A stretch of 13,805 nt of DNA, taken from positions 1-13,805 of the forward strand of contig JAQSWE010000029.1 in the NCBI GenBank assembly GCA_029266795.1, written 5' to 3'. Source of the DNA: Alphaproteobacteria bacterium. GTDB lineage: Bacteria > Pseudomonadota > Alphaproteobacteria > Micavibrionales > UBA2020. Positions 12,955 to 13,805 of this stretch are shown here, piece after piece. The number at the start of each line of letters is the position of its first letter. Positions within the stretch are counted from its first letter, which is position 1. Position numbers and translations under genes: made by a program. The notes beneath the pieces were generated by a model, which was not told where the DNA came from, made no database searches, and was given only the letters and a program-made list of their open reading frames with translations.

Positions 12955-13371
12955 CTAACTATTTAAAGTGGAAAATAGGACATATACAAAAAATATTACT
13001 GACAAGGTCACTAAAATTTGCTTTGTCACGAAAAAAACAAAGCGTGCGTTGTAGGTTATGCTTGATGAATCGTAGCTATAATTACCTTTTTTATTTTTAA
13101 GTGCTTTTCTTACAGAGATGTATCCGGCCAGAAATTGAAAATAGTCAGAGGCAATTGCAAATGACGCCGATAAGGCTGATGCAATAATCCAGTATTGATT
13201 ATTCTCCAAAAGTGTTTTTACAAAAACTGCATCAGAAGTAAAAAGCGCATAACATGTAGCTACTATGCCGAAAGAAATGTATCGACAAAGTTCAGTGACA
13301 TTTTCAGTCACATGCTGCTGTTGATCTAATACGTCTTTATAGTGTTCGTCAGAATTATTATTCATTAACAT
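12955..13371 (-). CDS. Three-helix membrane protein of unknown function (AT-rich pair, second gene)
   Basis: A protein of about 138 residues with a polar, Asn/Asp/Gln-rich N-terminus (1-30) and three hydrophobic segments: about 32-53, 62-86 (containing S-D-Y-F-Q-F-L-A-G-Y) and 111-135. A charged, Lys/Asn/Tyr-rich loop (87-110) lies between helices two and three. It is clearly AT-rich compared with genes to its left, suggesting recent transfer. The frame opens with GTG 13374, then ATG 13371 and ATG 13365; none has a strong ribosome binding site, and initiation may be coupled to the HU-like gene, whose stop is only eight bases before ATG 13371. I do not recognise the family. With its partner it forms a two-gene operon of unknown role. 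Confidence 0.68.
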   Translation of the reverse strand: MLMNNNSDEHYKDVLDQQQHVTENVTELCRYISFGIVATCYALFTSDAVFVKTLLENNQYWIIASALSASFAIASDYFQFLAGYISVRKALKNKKGNYSYDSSSITYNARFVFFVTKQILVTLSVIFFVYVLFSTLNS

Positions 13372-13379
13372 CACATTCG

Positions 13380-13706
13380 TTAATTAACGCTAGGTCCCGG
13401 ATCTCTCGTGCCGCGACGTTTTTTCTTAGCCGACGCAGTTTTTTTTGAGGCAGAGGCCTGCTTCTTGTAGGCGACGCGCCGGAGTTCTAATCGGGAGCCA
13501 TCTTTGGTTTCTATATAGCGTTTTTCGATTTTAGGCTTTGCAGGCACTTTCTTAATTCTCATCTTGAGAACTCTAAATGCTCCAGCCTTCTTTTCTTTTG
13601 CTTTAAGGGTTGATAAAGCATCAATCACTTTTACGACTGTAGCTTTGGATAAGCCTGTGGATCTTGCGATCTCTTCAATTAATTTCTGTTTTGGAATTTT
13701 TGTCAT
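13380..13706 (-). CDS. HU/IHF-like DNA-binding protein with basic tail (AT-rich pair, first gene)
   Basis: The 108-residue protein opens with I-P-K-Q-K-L-I-E-E-I-A-R-S-T-G-L-S-K-A-T, closely matching the two N-terminal helices of HU/IHF proteins. A basic beta-like region follows (F-R-V-L-K-M-R-I-K-K-V-P, then K-R-Y-I-E-T-K-D-G-S-R-L-E-L-R-R-V-A-Y-K-K) that could be the DNA-binding arms. The usual G-F-G-x-F turn is replaced by A-G-A-F-R-V. The last 30 residues are Lys/Ser/Ala-rich, like the histone-like tails of some extended HU proteins. It probably binds DNA, perhaps as a regulator of its own small operon. AGG lies six bases before ATG 13706. The gene is more AT-rich than the bulk of the window and is followed immediately by the membrane protein gene. 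Confidence 0.7.
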   Translation of the reverse strand: MTKIPKQKLIEEIARSTGLSKATVVKVIDALSTLKAKEKKAGAFRVLKMRIKKVPAKPKIEKRYIETKDGSRLELRRVAYKKQASASKKTASAKKKRRGTRDPGPSVN

Positions 13707-13805
13707 ATGCAGCCTGATACTGATTAAATGATAACGAACTGGCCTTACGTTAGCTCAAAGCTTTTTAATTAGTAACCCTAAAACTCCCCATCACCGGCGT
13801 ATGGT
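13707..13805. other. AT-rich region upstream of the HU-like gene, to the window edge
   Basis: This presumably holds the promoter of the HU-like operon. On the - strand TTGAGC (13758-13753) and TTATCA (13734-13729) are 18 bases apart, a modest match. The last 25 bases return to GC-rich sequence, so a boundary of the AT-rich insert may lie near 13780. Confidence 0.3.

Noticed and set aside
13778..13805. Possible 3' end of a - strand gene entering from the right edge (ending F then TAG, or in another frame N then TAA)
   Set aside because: Two frames are open over so few codons that neither can be supported without more sequence.

Overview
The window looks like chromosome of a GC-rich alphaproteobacterium, or a close relative. 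Most genes use GC-rich codons. Several protein types are familiar from free-living alphaproteobacteria: a MarR-GNAT fusion regulator, a short class I cytochrome c with signal peptide, a glycine-zipper stress-type protein and a lone prepilin. No rRNA, tRNA, CRISPR array, insertion sequence or clear phage structural gene is visible. The taxonomic guess is inference only; no marker gene is present.

Layout, left to right. (1) 1-80 is the 3' end of a membrane protein on the + strand. (2) 194-1690 on the - strand holds a Sel1-repeat membrane protein followed by a type IV prepilin-like protein. (3) 1844-3693 on the + strand holds hisC and, five bases later, a membrane-anchored protein of unknown function. 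(4) 3762-5060 (+) is a 432-residue protein with an N-terminal ADP-ribosyltransferase-like (ART-PolyVal-type) domain. It is convergent with a small exported protein (5263-5565, -), and a strong nested hairpin lies between them. (5) 5642-6909 (+) carries a histidine phosphatase and a glycine-zipper protein, the latter ending at a bidirectional terminator shared with an ankyrin-repeat protein (6992-7573, -). (6) 7685-8332 (-) is a two-gene unit: a periplasmic cytochrome c and a Cys-rich two-helix membrane protein. (7) 8530-9573 (+) encodes twelve perfectly phased 23-residue repeats and ends at a clean terminator. (8) 9772-10722 (+) is the MarR-GNAT fusion. It is convergent, with only nine bases between, with a HEARH zincin-like protein (10732-11973, -). 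(9) 12275-12934 (+) is a TIP30/YtfG-like Rossmann protein. (10) 12955-13706 (-) is an AT-rich pair, an HU-like DNA-binding protein and a three-helix membrane protein, that looks recently acquired.

The genes do not form one pathway; this is mostly a series of one- and two-gene units, often divergent or convergent. The least explained elements are the ART-like protein, the 12-repeat protein, the HU-like/membrane pair, and several dyad-symmetric sites. One of these overlaps the predicted promoter of the ankyrin gene and another covers the hisC ribosome binding site. I see no complete, recognisable new multi-gene system, and the candidates above are offered as leads.
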